Shown here: piece after piece, positions 17,321 through 26,262 of the stretch | Position numbering within the stretch: the stretch's first letter is position 1 | How the letters are laid out: each line of letters starts with the position of its first letter | Source: a bacterium | Lineage (GTDB): Bacteria > Pseudomonadota > Alphaproteobacteria > Caulobacterales > Caulobacteraceae | Assembly (NCBI GenBank): GCA_030824495.1 | Contig: JAVBXP010000044.1 | Location: 22,855-86,854 of the forward strand | Direction of reading: 5' to 3' | DNA: 64,000 nt | Program-made: the position numbers and the translations under genes | The notes under the pieces: model-generated | Database searches by the model: none | What the model saw: only the letters and a program-made list of their open reading frames with translations | Told to the model about the DNA's origin: nothing

Positions 17321-17941
17321 ATGTCCGAGCCTCGATCCATCAAACGCCGCACCTTCCTCGTCGCCGCGGCCGCGACCGCCGCCTCCCCGACCTTGGCCCA
17401 GGCGCCCGCCGCGCCAGTGCGGGTCAAGCTGGAGACCGGCGATGGGCCGATCGTCCTGGAGCTCTATCCAGACAAGGCGCCGATCACCGCCGGCAACTTC
17501 CTGCGCTATGTCGACGGCAAGCGATTTGACGGGGCGACCTTTTATCGGGCGTCGAAGGTGCCCAATGCGCCGGAGTTTGGCCTGATCCAGGGCGGTGTGC
17601 AGAACGATCCGGCCCGTGTCCTGAAGCCCATCGCCCACGAACCGACCACCAAGACCGGCCTTTCGCATACCGATGGGGTGATCTCGATGGGGCGGACCAA
17701 TCCCGGCACGGCCACCTCGGACTTCTTCATCGTCCTGGGCGACATGACCTACATGGACGCCGATCCGAAACAGCCTGGCGACAATCTGGGCTTCGCGGCC
17801 TTCGGTAAGGTCGTCGAGGGCATGGACACGGCGCGCAAGATTCTGGCCGAACCTACATCCCAGACCGCCGGCGTCGGGGTTATGAAGGGCGAAATGCTGG
17901 CCAAGCCGGTGAAGATCATCAGCGCTCGCCGGGTGAACTGA
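17321..17941 (+). CDS. Tat-exported cyclophilin-type peptidyl-prolyl isomerase
   Basis: A 206-residue protein with a twin-arginine signal (SIKRRTFLVAAAATAASP, cut near AQA) and a cyclophilin domain. The domain shows VLELYPDKAPITAGNFLRY, FDGATFYRA, LIQGG, SMGRTNPGTATSDFFI and FAAFGKVVEGMD. It should catalyse cis-trans proline isomerisation in the periplasm. The FIQGGDP-type loop is modified (LIQGGVQNDP), and a 12-residue insertion lies after DPKQPGDN. It begins about 100 bp after the second tRNA-Asn, with its own promoter presumably in between. Confidence 0.92.
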   Translation: MSEPRSIKRRTFLVAAAATAASPTLAQAPAAPVRVKLETGDGPIVLELYPDKAPITAGNFLRYVDGKRFDGATFYRASKVPNAPEFGLIQGGVQNDPARVLKPIAHEPTTKTGLSHTDGVISMGRTNPGTATSDFFIVLGDMTYMDADPKQPGDNLGFAAFGKVVEGMDTARKILAEPTSQTAGVGVMKGEMLAKPVKIISARRVN

Positions 17942-17950
17942 AGCCCGGGC

Positions 17951-18319
17951 TCAGTGGCCGCCTTCTACCCAGGGCACGCCCGCCGCGCGGAACGCCTCCG
18001 CCAGCGCAGCTTCCAGGTCCAGCGCCTCCCAGCGGCGCATCGGATTGAGGTGCGCCACGAGGTCCGGCAATAGCCGCACGCCGAAGCGCCGAGCCGCGCC
18101 GCTGGCCTTGTAGCCGGTCTTGTGCTGGTCGAAGCGTAGGTCCGGGTCGCGCGAGGTTTGGCCGACATAGAGGCCCCAGGGCTCGGCGCGGCGGCTATCG
18201 TGCAGCATGACGACATAGACCGACTGCCCGCCCCGGGAGGCTCCACGGGTGGTCGCCTTAAGCGTGAGGGCGGCGCGCTGCGCCTTCCCCAGCCATGGCG
18301 GGCCAAGATCTCGAGACAC
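17951..18319 (-). CDS. GIY-YIG-like nuclease-fold protein
   Basis: A 122-residue protein. VYVVML ... GLYVGQTS looks like the GIY-YIG half-motifs, followed by RFDQHKTGYKAS with the conserved Arg and basic residues of that fold. The start is GTG 18319, 9 bp after the MocR regulator stop, so the two could be co-transcribed. GIY-YIG family members cut DNA in repair or as homing enzymes, but many small bacterial ones are uncharacterised. The call rests on motif pattern only. It ends 9 bp from the convergent cyclophilin gene. Confidence 0.6.
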   Translation of the reverse strand: MSRDLGPPWLGKAQRAALTLKATTRGASRGGQSVYVVMLHDSRRAEPWGLYVGQTSRDPDLRFDQHKTGYKASGAARRFGVRLLPDLVAHLNPMRRWEALDLEAALAEAFRAAGVPWVEGGH

Positions 18320-18328
18320 GGCCAGGGC

Positions 18329-19735
18329 CTAGGCCGCCGGGCGGCGAGCGGCCGCGCCGTCCATCGCCGAGGCAAGGACCTCATAGACACGCGGATCTAC
18401 CGACTGGGCCGCATTGAACCGCAGATAGCTTCCGGCCGATTGCGACAGGCTGAAAGCGTTTCCGGGGGCCAGCACCACGCCTTGCCCCAAAGCGCGCTGA
18501 GCCACCTCCCCCGAATCCAGGCCGCCTGGCAGCGCGCACCACAGGAACATGCCGGCCGTGGGCTGGGTCCACGGCGTCAGCCCAAGCGCCACGAGCCGGG
18601 CGGAGGTCTCGCCCCGCGCCCGGGCCAGGCGCTCGCGCAGGCTGTCGAGATAGCGGCGATGACCGCCATCCTTGAGGATCGCCAACACCAGCTCGGCCGC
18701 CAGATGCCCGCCGCCGAACGAGGTCGCCACCTTCAGGTCGATCAGGCCCTCGATCCAGGCCGGCCGCGCAGCGATGTAGCCACAGCGGGCGGCGGCCGAG
18801 AGGGTCTTGGAAAAGCTGCCGATGCTGATGACCCGGTCCAGCCCGTCGAACGCCGCCAGGCGCGGCGCCGGCTCGTGCTCGAAGTCAGCATAGATGTCGT
18901 CCTCGACGATCAGCAGGTCGTGGCGTTCGGCGAGCTTCAGGATGCGATGGGCGGCCACCGGCGACAGCGAGGCGCCAGTCGGGTTATGCGGCCCGGAATT
19001 AGTGATGTAGAGGCGCGGCGAGTGCTCAGCCAGGACCTCGGCAAAGGCCTCGATATCGGGCCCGGCCTGCGTATAGGGCACGCCAACGACCTTTACCCGG
19101 TGCGCCCGCAGCATGGCGTGGAAGTTGAAGTAGCAGGGATCATCGACCAGCACGGTGTCGCCCGGCTCCAGCAGGAAGCGGCAGACGAGGTCGATGGCCT
19201 GGGTGCCCGACTCGGTCAGCATGATCTGACTGGGCGACGCCTCGACGCTGTGTTCAGCCATCCTCCGAGCCAGGAGCTGGCGCAGGGCCGGCGAGCCCAG
19301 CGGCGGACCGTAGTCGGTGAGGTTCTGGGCGTCGGCCCTGGCCAGGGTCCGCAGACCACGGCGTATCCCCTCCTCCGGCATCCATGAAACCGGCAGCCAG
19401 CCGCAGCCTGGCTTGAGGGCCTCGGGACCAGCCTCCAGGGACTGGCGCGACACCCACAAGGGGTCGATGGAGCGATCGCGGCGCGGCTCCAACTCCGAAA
19501 GCGCCAAGGGCGGCGTGTGACCGGCCACGTAGAACCCGGAGCCGCGCCGGGGCTGGATCACCCCCTCGGCGGCCAGGCGGTCATAGGCCTCGACCACCGT
19601 GGATTTGGACACCCCCATCGCCGCGGCGAAGGCGCGGATCGACGGCGCCTTTGCGCCCGGCGCCAGGGCGCGGCGGGCGATCCGCTGGCGGACCTCGGAC
19701 ATGGTCCGTTCAACTAGGGAAAGTTCGAGCGCCAT
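18329..19735 (-). CDS. MocR-type transcription regulator (GntR HTH fused to aminotransferase)
   Basis: A 468-residue regulator. An N-terminal GntR winged helix (RALAPGAKAPSIRAFAAAMGVSKSTVVEAYDRL) is joined to a fold-I PLP aminotransferase domain with SGPHNPTGASLS and the lysine motif GSFSKTLSAAARCGY. MocR proteins use PLP or an amino compound as effector. I place the start at ATG 19735 (MALELSLVERT). It is divergent from an EamA exporter, a common MocR arrangement in which the regulator controls the transporter. The shared 105-bp region should carry its operator. Confidence 0.92.
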   Translation of the reverse strand: MALELSLVERTMSEVRQRIARRALAPGAKAPSIRAFAAAMGVSKSTVVEAYDRLAAEGVIQPRRGSGFYVAGHTPPLALSELEPRRDRSIDPLWVSRQSLEAGPEALKPGCGWLPVSWMPEEGIRRGLRTLARADAQNLTDYGPPLGSPALRQLLARRMAEHSVEASPSQIMLTESGTQAIDLVCRFLLEPGDTVLVDDPCYFNFHAMLRAHRVKVVGVPYTQAGPDIEAFAEVLAEHSPRLYITNSGPHNPTGASLSPVAAHRILKLAERHDLLIVEDDIYADFEHEPAPRLAAFDGLDRVISIGSFSKTLSAAARCGYIAARPAWIEGLIDLKVATSFGGGHLAAELVLAILKDGGHRRYLDSLRERLARARGETSARLVALGLTPWTQPTAGMFLWCALPGGLDSGEVAQRALGQGVVLAPGNAFSLSQSAGSYLRFNAAQSVDPRVYEVLASAMDGAAARRPAA

Positions 19736-19756
19736 CCGTACCGGCCTTCGGATCAA

Positions 19757-19785
19757 TACAGTTTGGCGTAATTGTACTGCACTGT
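19757..19785. promoter_or_regulatory. Candidate MocR operator between regulator and EamA gene
   Basis: In the divergent region, ACAGT (19758-19762) and ACTGT (19781-19785) form inverted arms around an AT-richer core that also holds GTACTGCA. It is a plausible regulator site by position only; no consensus is known to me for this MocR. Confidence 0.3.
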
Positions 19786-19840
19786 GCCTGGATTGGCCAA
19801 CCCACCGCCGCGATACCCGTCGCACGACAAGGAGCGTGCG

Positions 19841-20701
19841 ATGGACGTCAGGACCAGCGGCTGGATCAACGGATTTCTCGGGGTCCTCATCTTCAGCGGA
19901 TCGCTGCCGGCGACGCGGGTGGCGGTGGCTGATTTCGACCCGGTGTTCCTCACCGCCGCCAGGGCCTCGATCGCGGCCCTGATGGCGATGGCGCTGCTGC
20001 TCGCCCTGCGGGCCAAGCGCCCGGACGCAAGCGACCTTGGCTCCCTAGCCATCATCGCCGCCGGCGTGGTGTTGGGGTTTCCGCTGCTGACCGCGTTCGC
20101 GTTGCAGCACATCACCTCGGCGCACTCGATCGTCTTCATCGGCCTGCTGCCGCTGGCGACCGCCATCTTCGCGGTGGTGCGGGGCGGCGAGCGGCCAAGG
20201 CCGTCTTTCTGGCTGTTCGCCGGTTTTGGCGCGGCCCTGGTGGCCGGCTTCGCCTTGACGCGGGGGGCGGACGCCTCGCCGGTCGGGGACAGCCTGATGA
20301 TCGCCGCCGTGATCGTCTGCGGCCTGGGCTATGCGGAAGGCGGCCAACTCTCGCGCCGGCTGGGCGGCTGGCAGGTGATCTGCTGGGCGCTGGTGATCGC
20401 CCTGCCCGTCATGCTGCTGATCGGCTGGGTCGCGCGCCCGGCGACGCTGACAGGCGTGAGCGCGCCGGCCTGGCTGGGCCTGGCCTACATCTCGCTGTTC
20501 AGCATGCTGATCGGGTTCATCTTCTGGTACCGCGGCCTGGCCGAGGGCGGCGTGGCGGCGGTCGGACAACTACAGCTTCTGCAGCCGTTCTTCGGCCTGG
20601 CCCTGGCGGCGAGCCTGCTGCACGAGCCGGTCGGCTGGTCGATGGCGGCGGTGACGCTCGCCGTCGTGGTCTGCGTCGCGGGCGCCAAGCGGTTCGCCTG
20701 A
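19841..20701 (+). CDS. EamA/DMT-family transporter
   Basis: A 286-residue inner-membrane protein with about ten hydrophobic helices in two EamA repeats; the second repeat carries SLFSMLIGFIFWYRGLAEGG and ends in MAAVTLAVVVCVAGAKRFA. Such carriers export amino acids or small metabolites. ATG 19841 has a good AAGGAG upstream; the longer frame from 19772 does not. It is paired with the divergent MocR gene, so the substrate is probably related to an amino compound or vitamin B6. That is inference. Confidence 0.88.
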   Translation: MDVRTSGWINGFLGVLIFSGSLPATRVAVADFDPVFLTAARASIAALMAMALLLALRAKRPDASDLGSLAIIAAGVVLGFPLLTAFALQHITSAHSIVFIGLLPLATAIFAVVRGGERPRPSFWLFAGFGAALVAGFALTRGADASPVGDSLMIAAVIVCGLGYAEGGQLSRRLGGWQVICWALVIALPVMLLIGWVARPATLTGVSAPAWLGLAYISLFSMLIGFIFWYRGLAEGGVAAVGQLQLLQPFFGLALAASLLHEPVGWSMAAVTLAVVVCVAGAKRFA

Positions 20702-20715
20702 CATGCCACCCAACT

Positions 20716-20745
20716 CGTCATCACCGGGCTTGTCCCGGTAATCCA
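20716..20745. repeat. REP-like palindromic element
   Basis: CGTCATCACCGGG-CTTGT-CCCGGTAATCCA forms a 6-bp GC hairpin (20723-20739) flanked by TCATC/ATCCA. This layout resembles short dispersed palindromes common between genes in Alphaproteobacteria. It is the only copy seen in the window. Confidence 0.45.
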
Positions 20746-20791
20746 TACACACAAGCTTCACCGCGAAACCCCCATCCGCTCAGTCTATGGA

Positions 20792-20814
20792 TGGCCGGCT
20801 CAAGCGGCCGGCCA
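20792..20814 (-). terminator. Hairpin downstream of efp
   Basis: TGGCCGGC/GCCGGCCA forms a strong 8-bp stem with a 7-nt loop, 30 bp beyond the efp stop. No T-tract follows, so it may stabilise the 3' end rather than terminate on its own. Confidence 0.4.
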
Positions 20815-20843
20815 TAACGAACGGATGGGGTGTGTGCGTGACC

Positions 20844-21413
20844 TTAGTCCTTGGCGCGTTCCTGATAGGAGCCGTCCTCAGTGAGGATGACCACGCGGGT
20901 GCCGGCCGCGATGTACGGCGGCACCAGGATGCGCGCGCCATTCGTCAGGATAGCGGGCTTGTAGGAAGACGAAGCGGTCTGGTTCTTCACCGCCGGTTCG
21001 GTCTCGGCGATCTCGAAAGTCACCAGACGCGGCAGTTCCATGGCGATCGGAACGCCTTCGTGGGTGGAGAGCTGGACGGTCATGCCGTCCTGCAGCCAGG
21101 ACGCGTTGTCGCCGACAACGTCTTCCGACACCACGACCTGGTCGTAGGTTTCGGGCTGCATGAAGTGGAAGCCTTCACCGTCCTGGTAGAGGAAGTTGTA
21201 GTTGCGGTCGTCGACGAAGGCGCGTTCGACCTGCTCGGTCGTGCGCCAGCGTTCGGAAACCTTCACGCCGTCGGAGATGCGGCGCATGTTGAGCTGGGTC
21301 ACCGGCGTGCCCTTGCCGGGGTGGATGTTCTCCGCCGTCAGGACGACATAGAGCTTGCCGTCCATGTCTACGACGGCGCCTTTCCGGAGCGAGCTGGCAG
21401 CTACCTTCGTCAA
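20844..21413 (-). CDS. efp: Translation elongation factor P
   Basis: A 189-residue factor that relieves ribosome stalling at proline runs. I place the start at TTG 21413 ([12 protein letters not shown] follows), because GAGGA sits 8 nt upstream. This makes the modified residue exactly Lys34 in HPGKGTP. The three barrel domains are complete, ending in [25 protein letters not shown] sequence. The genes for both modification enzymes (epmA, epmB) are divergent from it, so this EF-P is almost certainly beta-lysylated at Lys34. Confidence 0.95.
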   Translation of the reverse strand: MTKVAASSLRKGAVVDMDGKLYVVLTAENIHPGKGTPVTQLNMRRISDGVKVSERWRTTEQVERAFVDDRNYNFLYQDGEGFHFMQPETYDQVVVSEDVVGDNASWLQDGMTVQLSTHEGVPIAMELPRLVTFEIAETEPAVKNQTASSSYKPAILTNGARILVPPYIAAGTRVVILTEDGSYQERAKD

Positions 21414-21550
21414 GTGGTTAGTCCTCGAACCTATTGGGGAGCCGAAAAGCGGCCCCGCGCGATTCCGCACGCCGGCGGTTTGTCGCGCACCTATACGATT
21501 GGCGGCCAGTTCGCCAGACATGTTCGTTTTCGTCGCAGAGGGAAACCGCC

Positions 21551-22612
21551 TTGCAAAGCCCTGTTTCGTCCTCCTGGTGGCGCGCCGACCTCCACGCCGA
21601 GCGGCGCGGCTTCCTGCTGGCGCGCAATGCGATCAAGCGCGCCTTCCGCGACTGGTTCGAGGCGCAGGGCTTCCTGGAGGTCGAGTGTGCGGCGCTGCAG
21701 GTCTCGCCCGGCAACGAGGCTCACCTGCACGCCTTCGCCACCGAAGCAGTCGGCATGGGCGGCGAGCGCACCCCGCTCTACCTGCACACCTCGCCGGAGT
21801 TTGCGGCCAAGAAGCTGCTGGCGGCGGGCGAGACCCAGATCTTCGATTTCGCCAGGGTATGGCGCAATCGCGAGCGCGGTCCCTTGCACCACCCGGAGTT
21901 CACCCTGCTGGAGTGGTATCGGGCCGGCGCCCCCTATGAGACGCTGATGGCCGACTGCGCGAGCCTGATGGCCGTGGCGGCCGAGAGCGCCGGCGCCAAG
22001 CTACTGTCCTTCCGCGGCCATGAGGCCGATCCGTTCCTGGAACCGGAGCGGGTGACCCTGGCCCAAGCCTTCGATCAGTTCGCGGGCATCGACCTGTTGG
22101 CCAGCGTGTCGGCGGACGGGTCCACTGATCGCGAGGGGCTGGCGGCGGCCGCCAAGAGCGCCGGCGTTCGAGTGTCGGACGACGACAACTGGGCCGACAT
22201 CTACAGCAAGGTATTGGTCGAGCGGATCGAACCTAAGCTTGGCATGGGCCGACCGACCATTCTCTGCGAGTACCCGATCAGCGAAGCGGCCTTGGCGCGG
22301 CCCAAGGCGGCCGATCCACGGGTGGCCGAGCGTTTCGAGCTCTATGCCTGCGGCGTCGAACTCGCCAACGCCTTCGGCGAGCTCACCGACCCCGTGGAGC
22401 AACGGCGGCGGTTCGAGGCCGAGATGGACGAGAAGGCCCGCGTCTATGGCGAACGCTATCCGATCGACGAGGACTTCCTGGCCGCCCTGCCCCACATGCC
22501 GCACGCCTGCGGATCGGCTCTCGGCTTCGACCGCCTGGTGATGCTGGCCACCGGCGCGGCCCGCATCGAACAGGTGCTCTGGACGCCGCTCGCGCCGACG
22601 CCGGGGCTATAG
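21551..22612 (+). CDS. epmA: EF-P beta-lysine ligase EpmA (GenX/PoxA)
   Basis: A paralog of class II lysyl-tRNA synthetase lacking the anticodon-binding domain; it attaches (R)-beta-lysine to Lys34 of EF-P. The sequence shows the class II motifs [21 protein letters not shown] (motif 2 area), [19 protein letters not shown] and [16 protein letters not shown] (motif 3). I prefer TTG 21551 ([14 protein letters not shown]), behind GAGGG with 8-nt spacing, giving 353 residues; the longer in-frame reading to 21434 would run into the efp promoter. It is followed by epmB 44 bp downstream. Confidence 0.92.
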   Translation: MQSPVSSSWWRADLHAERRGFLLARNAIKRAFRDWFEAQGFLEVECAALQVSPGNEAHLHAFATEAVGMGGERTPLYLHTSPEFAAKKLLAAGETQIFDFARVWRNRERGPLHHPEFTLLEWYRAGAPYETLMADCASLMAVAAESAGAKLLSFRGHEADPFLEPERVTLAQAFDQFAGIDLLASVSADGSTDREGLAAAAKSAGVRVSDDDNWADIYSKVLVERIEPKLGMGRPTILCEYPISEAALARPKAADPRVAERFELYACGVELANAFGELTDPVEQRRRFEAEMDEKARVYGERYPIDEDFLAALPHMPHACGSALGFDRLVMLATGAARIEQVLWTPLAPTPGL

Positions 22613-22656
22613 GCCGCTGCGCCGCCCAACGCGGCGAATTTGCGAGAAGCCCCCGC

Positions 22657-23715
22657 ATGGGCCATATGCGCGCCATGACCGCCGCCCCCACCCTGCGCAG
22701 CCCGCAAGCGCTAGCCCACGCCGGCCTGATCGCGCCTGAGCGGCTGCCGGCGCTCGAACGCGTGGCGGCGCAATACGCGGTGGCCATCACGCCGGGCCTG
22801 GCCGAGCTGATTGATCCGGCCGATCCCGCCGATCCCATCGCCCGCCAGTTCCTGCCCGCCGAGGCCGAGTTGGAAATGGACGACCTGGAGAGCGCCGACC
22901 CGATCGGCGACTTCACCCACAGCCCGGTGGAAGGCATCGTCCATCGCTACGGCGACCGCGTGCTGCTGAAGATCACCCATACCTGCGCGGTCTATTGCCG
23001 GTTCTGCTTCCGGCGCGAGATGGTCGGACCCGACGGCCTCAAGCCGCTGACGCCCAAGGCGCTGGACGCAGCGCTGGCCTATGTGGCCGAGCACCCTGAG
23101 ATCTGGGAGGTGATCGTCACAGGCGGCGACCCCCTGGTGCTGTCGCCGCGGCGCCTGGCGGAGTTGACGCAGCGGCTCGCCAGGATCGACCACGTGAAGG
23201 TAGTCCGCTTCCACACCCGCGTCCCGGCTGTAGATCCCCAGGCGATCACCGAGGAACTGGTCGAGGCGCTGAAGTGCCCCGGCAAGGCGGTCTATGTCGC
23301 CCTGCACGCCAATCACCCGCGCGAGATGACCGCCGAGGTCCGCGCGGCCTGCGCCAGGTTCGTCGACGCTGGCCTGCCGATGATCAGCCAGACCGTCTTG
23401 CTGAAGGGCGTGAACGACGATCCGGCCGTACTCGGCGCCCTGATGCGGGCCTTCGTCGAGACGCGGATCAAGCCCTACTACCTGCACCAAGGCGACCTGG
23501 CGCCCGGCACCGGCCACCTGCGCACCAGCGTGGAAGAAGGCCGGGCGGTGATGCGCGAGATGCGCGGCCGGTTCTCGGGCCTGTGCCAGCCGACCTATGT
23601 GCTCGACATCCCCGATGGCCACGGCAAGGTCCCGATCGGGCCGAACTACCTGGCGCAGGGCGGAGAAGTCGAGGACCCGAACGGTGTCTCGCACGCCTAT
23701 CCGCCGCGGCGTTGA
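22657..23715 (+). CDS. epmB: EF-P lysine 2,3-aminomutase EpmB (KamA family)
   Basis: A 352-residue radical-SAM, PLP-dependent enzyme that converts (S)-alpha-lysine to (R)-beta-lysine, the donor for EpmA. The iron-sulfur cluster cysteines are in CAVYCRFC (110, 114, 117). Also visible are VTGGDPLVLSPRRL, RFHTRVP and KPYYLHQGDLAPGTGHLR. Length and lack of extra domains fit EpmB rather than catabolic KamA. Its location directly behind epmA and beside efp makes the function firm. Confidence 0.94.
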   Translation: MGHMRAMTAAPTLRSPQALAHAGLIAPERLPALERVAAQYAVAITPGLAELIDPADPADPIARQFLPAEAELEMDDLESADPIGDFTHSPVEGIVHRYGDRVLLKITHTCAVYCRFCFRREMVGPDGLKPLTPKALDAALAYVAEHPEIWEVIVTGGDPLVLSPRRLAELTQRLARIDHVKVVRFHTRVPAVDPQAITEELVEALKCPGKAVYVALHANHPREMTAEVRAACARFVDAGLPMISQTVLLKGVNDDPAVLGALMRAFVETRIKPYYLHQGDLAPGTGHLRTSVEEGRAVMREMRGRFSGLCQPTYVLDIPDGHGKVPIGPNYLAQGGEVEDPNGVSHAYPPRR

Positions 23716-23782
23716 GCAAACGCGGTTCTTAGCCTAGCCTCGGGTCATCCCGCGCACGCGGTCGGCCGAGGGGGGACCTCGC

Positions 23783-24238
23783 ATGACGTCACGAAATTCG
23801 GTCTTGGCCGCGATCGTGCTGGGCGGCCTGGTCGCCGGCACGGTGGATATCGGCGCGGCCATGCTGATCAGCGGCAAGAGCATGGCCTTCATCCTGCAGT
23901 TCATCGCCAGCGGCGCGATAGGCAAAGGCGCGTTTGACGGCGGAACGGGAACCGTCGTGTTGGGCGCGCTTCTGCAAGGGGCGATGTCGCTGATCATCGC
24001 GGCGATCTTCGTGCTGGCGAGTTTGAAACTGCCCTGGATGCGGCGGCGCTGGGTGGCCGCCGGCCTGGCGTTCGGCGTGGCGACCTATTTCGTCATGACG
24101 TACGTGGTCGTCCCGCTCTCGGCGGTGGGCGGCGGCTGGCACTTCTCGCCCCTGCCGTTCATCAAGAACCTGGCGGCCATGCTGGTCTTTGGCCTGATCG
24201 TCTCGGCCTTCGCGCGGCGGTACGTGAGGCCAGTCTAG
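23783..24238 (+). CDS. Four-helix membrane protein of unknown function
   Basis: A 151-residue protein with four hydrophobic segments (AAIVLGGLVAGTVDIGAAM, FILQFIASGAIG, LGALLQGAMSLIIAAIFVLA, and a C-terminal MLVFGLIVSAFA), ending in RRYVRPV. The layout resembles YagU/DUF1440-like inner-membrane proteins, but I cannot assign it with confidence. It starts at ATG 23783 after a GC-rich spacer. Its end overlaps the convergent SMR-like gene by 4 nt. Confidence 0.7.
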   Translation: MTSRNSVLAAIVLGGLVAGTVDIGAAMLISGKSMAFILQFIASGAIGKGAFDGGTGTVVLGALLQGAMSLIIAAIFVLASLKLPWMRRRWVAAGLAFGVATYFVMTYVVVPLSAVGGGWHFSPLPFIKNLAAMLVFGLIVSAFARRYVRPV

Positions 24239-24597
24239 GCGGGGCTCTGGCTCACCACGACGACCAGCCCGGCGAGCATCAACCCGTAGCCAATCGCCAT
24301 CTGCCAGGAGAACGCCTCCTTGAAGATCAGCCACGCCGCCAGCGGCACCAGCGCCGAGCCGACCAGCGAGAACATGTAGGCGCTGGAGAGCGGCACGCGG
24401 GTGAGGACGTAGAACCAGAACACGGCCGTCACGCCGTACCAGGCGAAGGCTCCCATCAAAGGCCAGTTCTGCAGGACCCGCAGGATGAAGGGTCCCTCAA
24501 GCCGGGTGTCGTACATCGACGCCCACTTGAACATCACCTGGCCGACCGGCAGGGCGACAGCGAAGACGGAGCACAGCAACGCGTCCTTCCAATGCAT
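24235..24597 (-). CDS. SMR/EmrE-like four-helix transporter, probable lipid-sugar flippase subunit
   Basis: A 120-residue protein with four membrane helices of the small multidrug-resistance/EamA fold, including YVLTRVPLSSAYMFSLVGSALVPLAAW and GYGLMLAGLVVVV. It is the last gene of a four-gene operon with a GT2 and a GT-C glycosyltransferase. In that setting SMR-fold proteins (ArnE/ArnF-like) flip polyprenyl-phosphate sugars. The role is therefore inferred to be moving the sugar made by the GT2 enzyme to the periplasm for the GT-C enzyme. Five bases or fewer separate it from the GT2 stop. Confidence 0.8.
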   Translation of the reverse strand: MHWKDALLCSVFAVALPVGQVMFKWASMYDTRLEGPFILRVLQNWPLMGAFAWYGVTAVFWFYVLTRVPLSSAYMFSLVGSALVPLAAWLIFKEAFSWQMAIGYGLMLAGLVVVVSQSPA

Positions 24598-24601
24598 CAG
24601 T

Positions 24602-25660
24602 CTACTCGTCGGCTATGCGCTCAAGCGTGCGCAGATAGGGATGGATGGGACGCGACGGCACGTTCATGACGTCGAAATTGATCGCCTGCAGCAGCAACTG
24701 CACGCCCACGATCACGGGCAGAGCCGCGGTCATGACCACGCCCGCCGACGCCACCTGACCAGGATCACGCACAGCCAGCCAGTTCAGGCCATAGAGCGAA
24801 CCGAACGCCAGCAGCATCGCCCCGGCCAGGGTCTCTAGCGTGGCGACGTTGAAGTCGCGGACGAAATACTGGCCAAAGACCCGGCGGACGAAATTGCGCA
24901 GGTGCCGGAAGAAGAACGGTCCCACCACGGCGCCGATCCGCAGATTGGACACCTCGTCCCCATACCGGGCGGGCATCGGGACGTCGCGGACCACCGCGCG
25001 CAGCGTGCCGAGGTGGTAGAGCAGATCGGTCTCGAAGAAGAACCGCCGCGAGACGTCTCGCTTGATCACCTGCTTGGCCACGCTCGCCTCGATGGCGGTG
25101 AAGCCATTGGTAGGATCAAAGACGTTCCAATAGCCGGTTGAGACCTTGGCGGCGAAGGACAGGACTGCGTTCCCCAACGCTCGCACGCCCGGCATGGTCG
25201 TCAGATGGCTGAGGGAGGTGAACCGGTTGCCCTTGGTGTAGTCCGCCTCGCCAAGCAGGATCGGGGCGACAAGGTGCGGCAAGTAGCCGAGGTCCATCTG
25301 GTCGTCGCCGTCCACCTTGACCAGGATCCGGCCGCCACGTCGTTCGGCCTCGGCGTAACCGGCCATGACCGCGCCGCCGACCCCGCGGTTCTCCGGCAGC
25401 CGGACGACCACCACCCGGCCGTCAAGGTCTTGGGCCTCCAGGAAATCGGCCGAGCCTTGCGGACAGGCGTCATCGACGCAGACGATGCCTTCGATCCAGG
25501 ACGGCGCGTGCGAAATGACCTGCAGGATGTGATCGCGAACCTTGTAGCAGGGGATGACCAGCCAGACGCCGGCATCCCGCAGCGCGGTCTGCAATGGGGC
25601 GCCGAAGTCGTGTTGCGGGGCCAGACTGGCGCTCAACGACGCTGAAGCAACGCTGGCCAT
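24602..25660 (-). CDS. GT2 glycosyltransferase, polyprenyl-phosphate-sugar synthase type
   Basis: A 352-residue enzyme. The GT-A domain has LVIPCYKV, VDDACPQG and the metal-binding DGDDQMD, and is followed by two C-terminal membrane helices (AGAMLLAFGSLYGLNW, ALPVIVGVQLLLQAI). This DPM1/GtrB-like layout transfers a sugar from a nucleotide donor to polyprenyl phosphate on the cytoplasmic face. The start codon overlaps the stop of the lipoprotein gene by 1 nt. The sugar is not known. Confidence 0.9.
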   Translation of the reverse strand: MASVASASLSASLAPQHDFGAPLQTALRDAGVWLVIPCYKVRDHILQVISHAPSWIEGIVCVDDACPQGSADFLEAQDLDGRVVVVRLPENRGVGGAVMAGYAEAERRGGRILVKVDGDDQMDLGYLPHLVAPILLGEADYTKGNRFTSLSHLTTMPGVRALGNAVLSFAAKVSTGYWNVFDPTNGFTAIEASVAKQVIKRDVSRRFFFETDLLYHLGTLRAVVRDVPMPARYGDEVSNLRIGAVVGPFFFRHLRNFVRRVFGQYFVRDFNVATLETLAGAMLLAFGSLYGLNWLAVRDPGQVASAGVVMTAALPVIVGVQLLLQAINFDVMNVPSRPIHPYLRTLERIADE

Positions 25661-26262
25661 CAGAACGGCTCCCAGACCAGAGCGACTTGGTGGATGAGCA
25701 CCTCTCCCCCTGCACCATCATCCAGATCGAGGCGGATGTGCTTGATCATCGACTTCATCCAATCATCGCCGCCGGCGCGCAGAGCTTCCATGTCGTACAC
25801 CAGCACAACGGGAACGCCGGTCGGCGGGACGACAGCGCCCGCGGGACGGCTCATGAAACGCGCCGATTCGGGATGCTGTTCGGTGGCGTAGTAGACCGTC
25901 CCATCCCAGTTCGCCGTCGCCTTCACCCGCGTCAACCGCACGACCAGCAAGCTCGCCTCGGATCCCCCTAGGCCCTCGGTCGGAAGACGCAGCCCCGGAT
26001 CGGAAGCCGCCCCAGATACCAATAGTCCTTGGCCGGGGACGAACTTCGCCGTCGCATTGAGCAAATCGAGCCCTACTGGCGCCTGACTAAAATCCCAGCT
26101 TTTCACAACGCGAGCCGGTTGCTCGCCAAGCATCAGGGTCTGGCTCGCCGCATCCCACTTCACCAGGGAGGCCCAGTCTCGCTCCGGCTCGGGATAGTTG
26201 GGCTTGTCGCAGGCGGTCAGGGCCAGCGCCGCCAGCAGGCCCGCAAGGATCGACCGGCTCAT
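25660..26262 (-). CDS. Predicted lipoprotein in glycosyltransferase operon
   Basis: A 200-residue protein. MSRSILAGLLAALALTAC is a lipoprotein signal with lipobox LTAC, so it should be anchored in a membrane on the periplasmic side. The rest is beta-rich (VKSWDFSQAPVGLDLL, LVVRLTRVKATANWDGTVYYA, HIRLDLDDGAGGEVLIHQVAL) and resembles a carbohydrate-binding sandwich, but no family is recognised. ATG 26262 overlaps the GT-C stop as ATGA. Its place between two glycosyltransferase genes suggests it presents or binds the glycan acceptor. That is inference. Confidence 0.75.
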   Translation of the reverse strand: MSRSILAGLLAALALTACDKPNYPEPERDWASLVKWDAASQTLMLGEQPARVVKSWDFSQAPVGLDLLNATAKFVPGQGLLVSGAASDPGLRLPTEGLGGSEASLLVVRLTRVKATANWDGTVYYATEQHPESARFMSRPAGAVVPPTGVPVVLVYDMEALRAGGDDWMKSMIKHIRLDLDDGAGGEVLIHQVALVWEPF

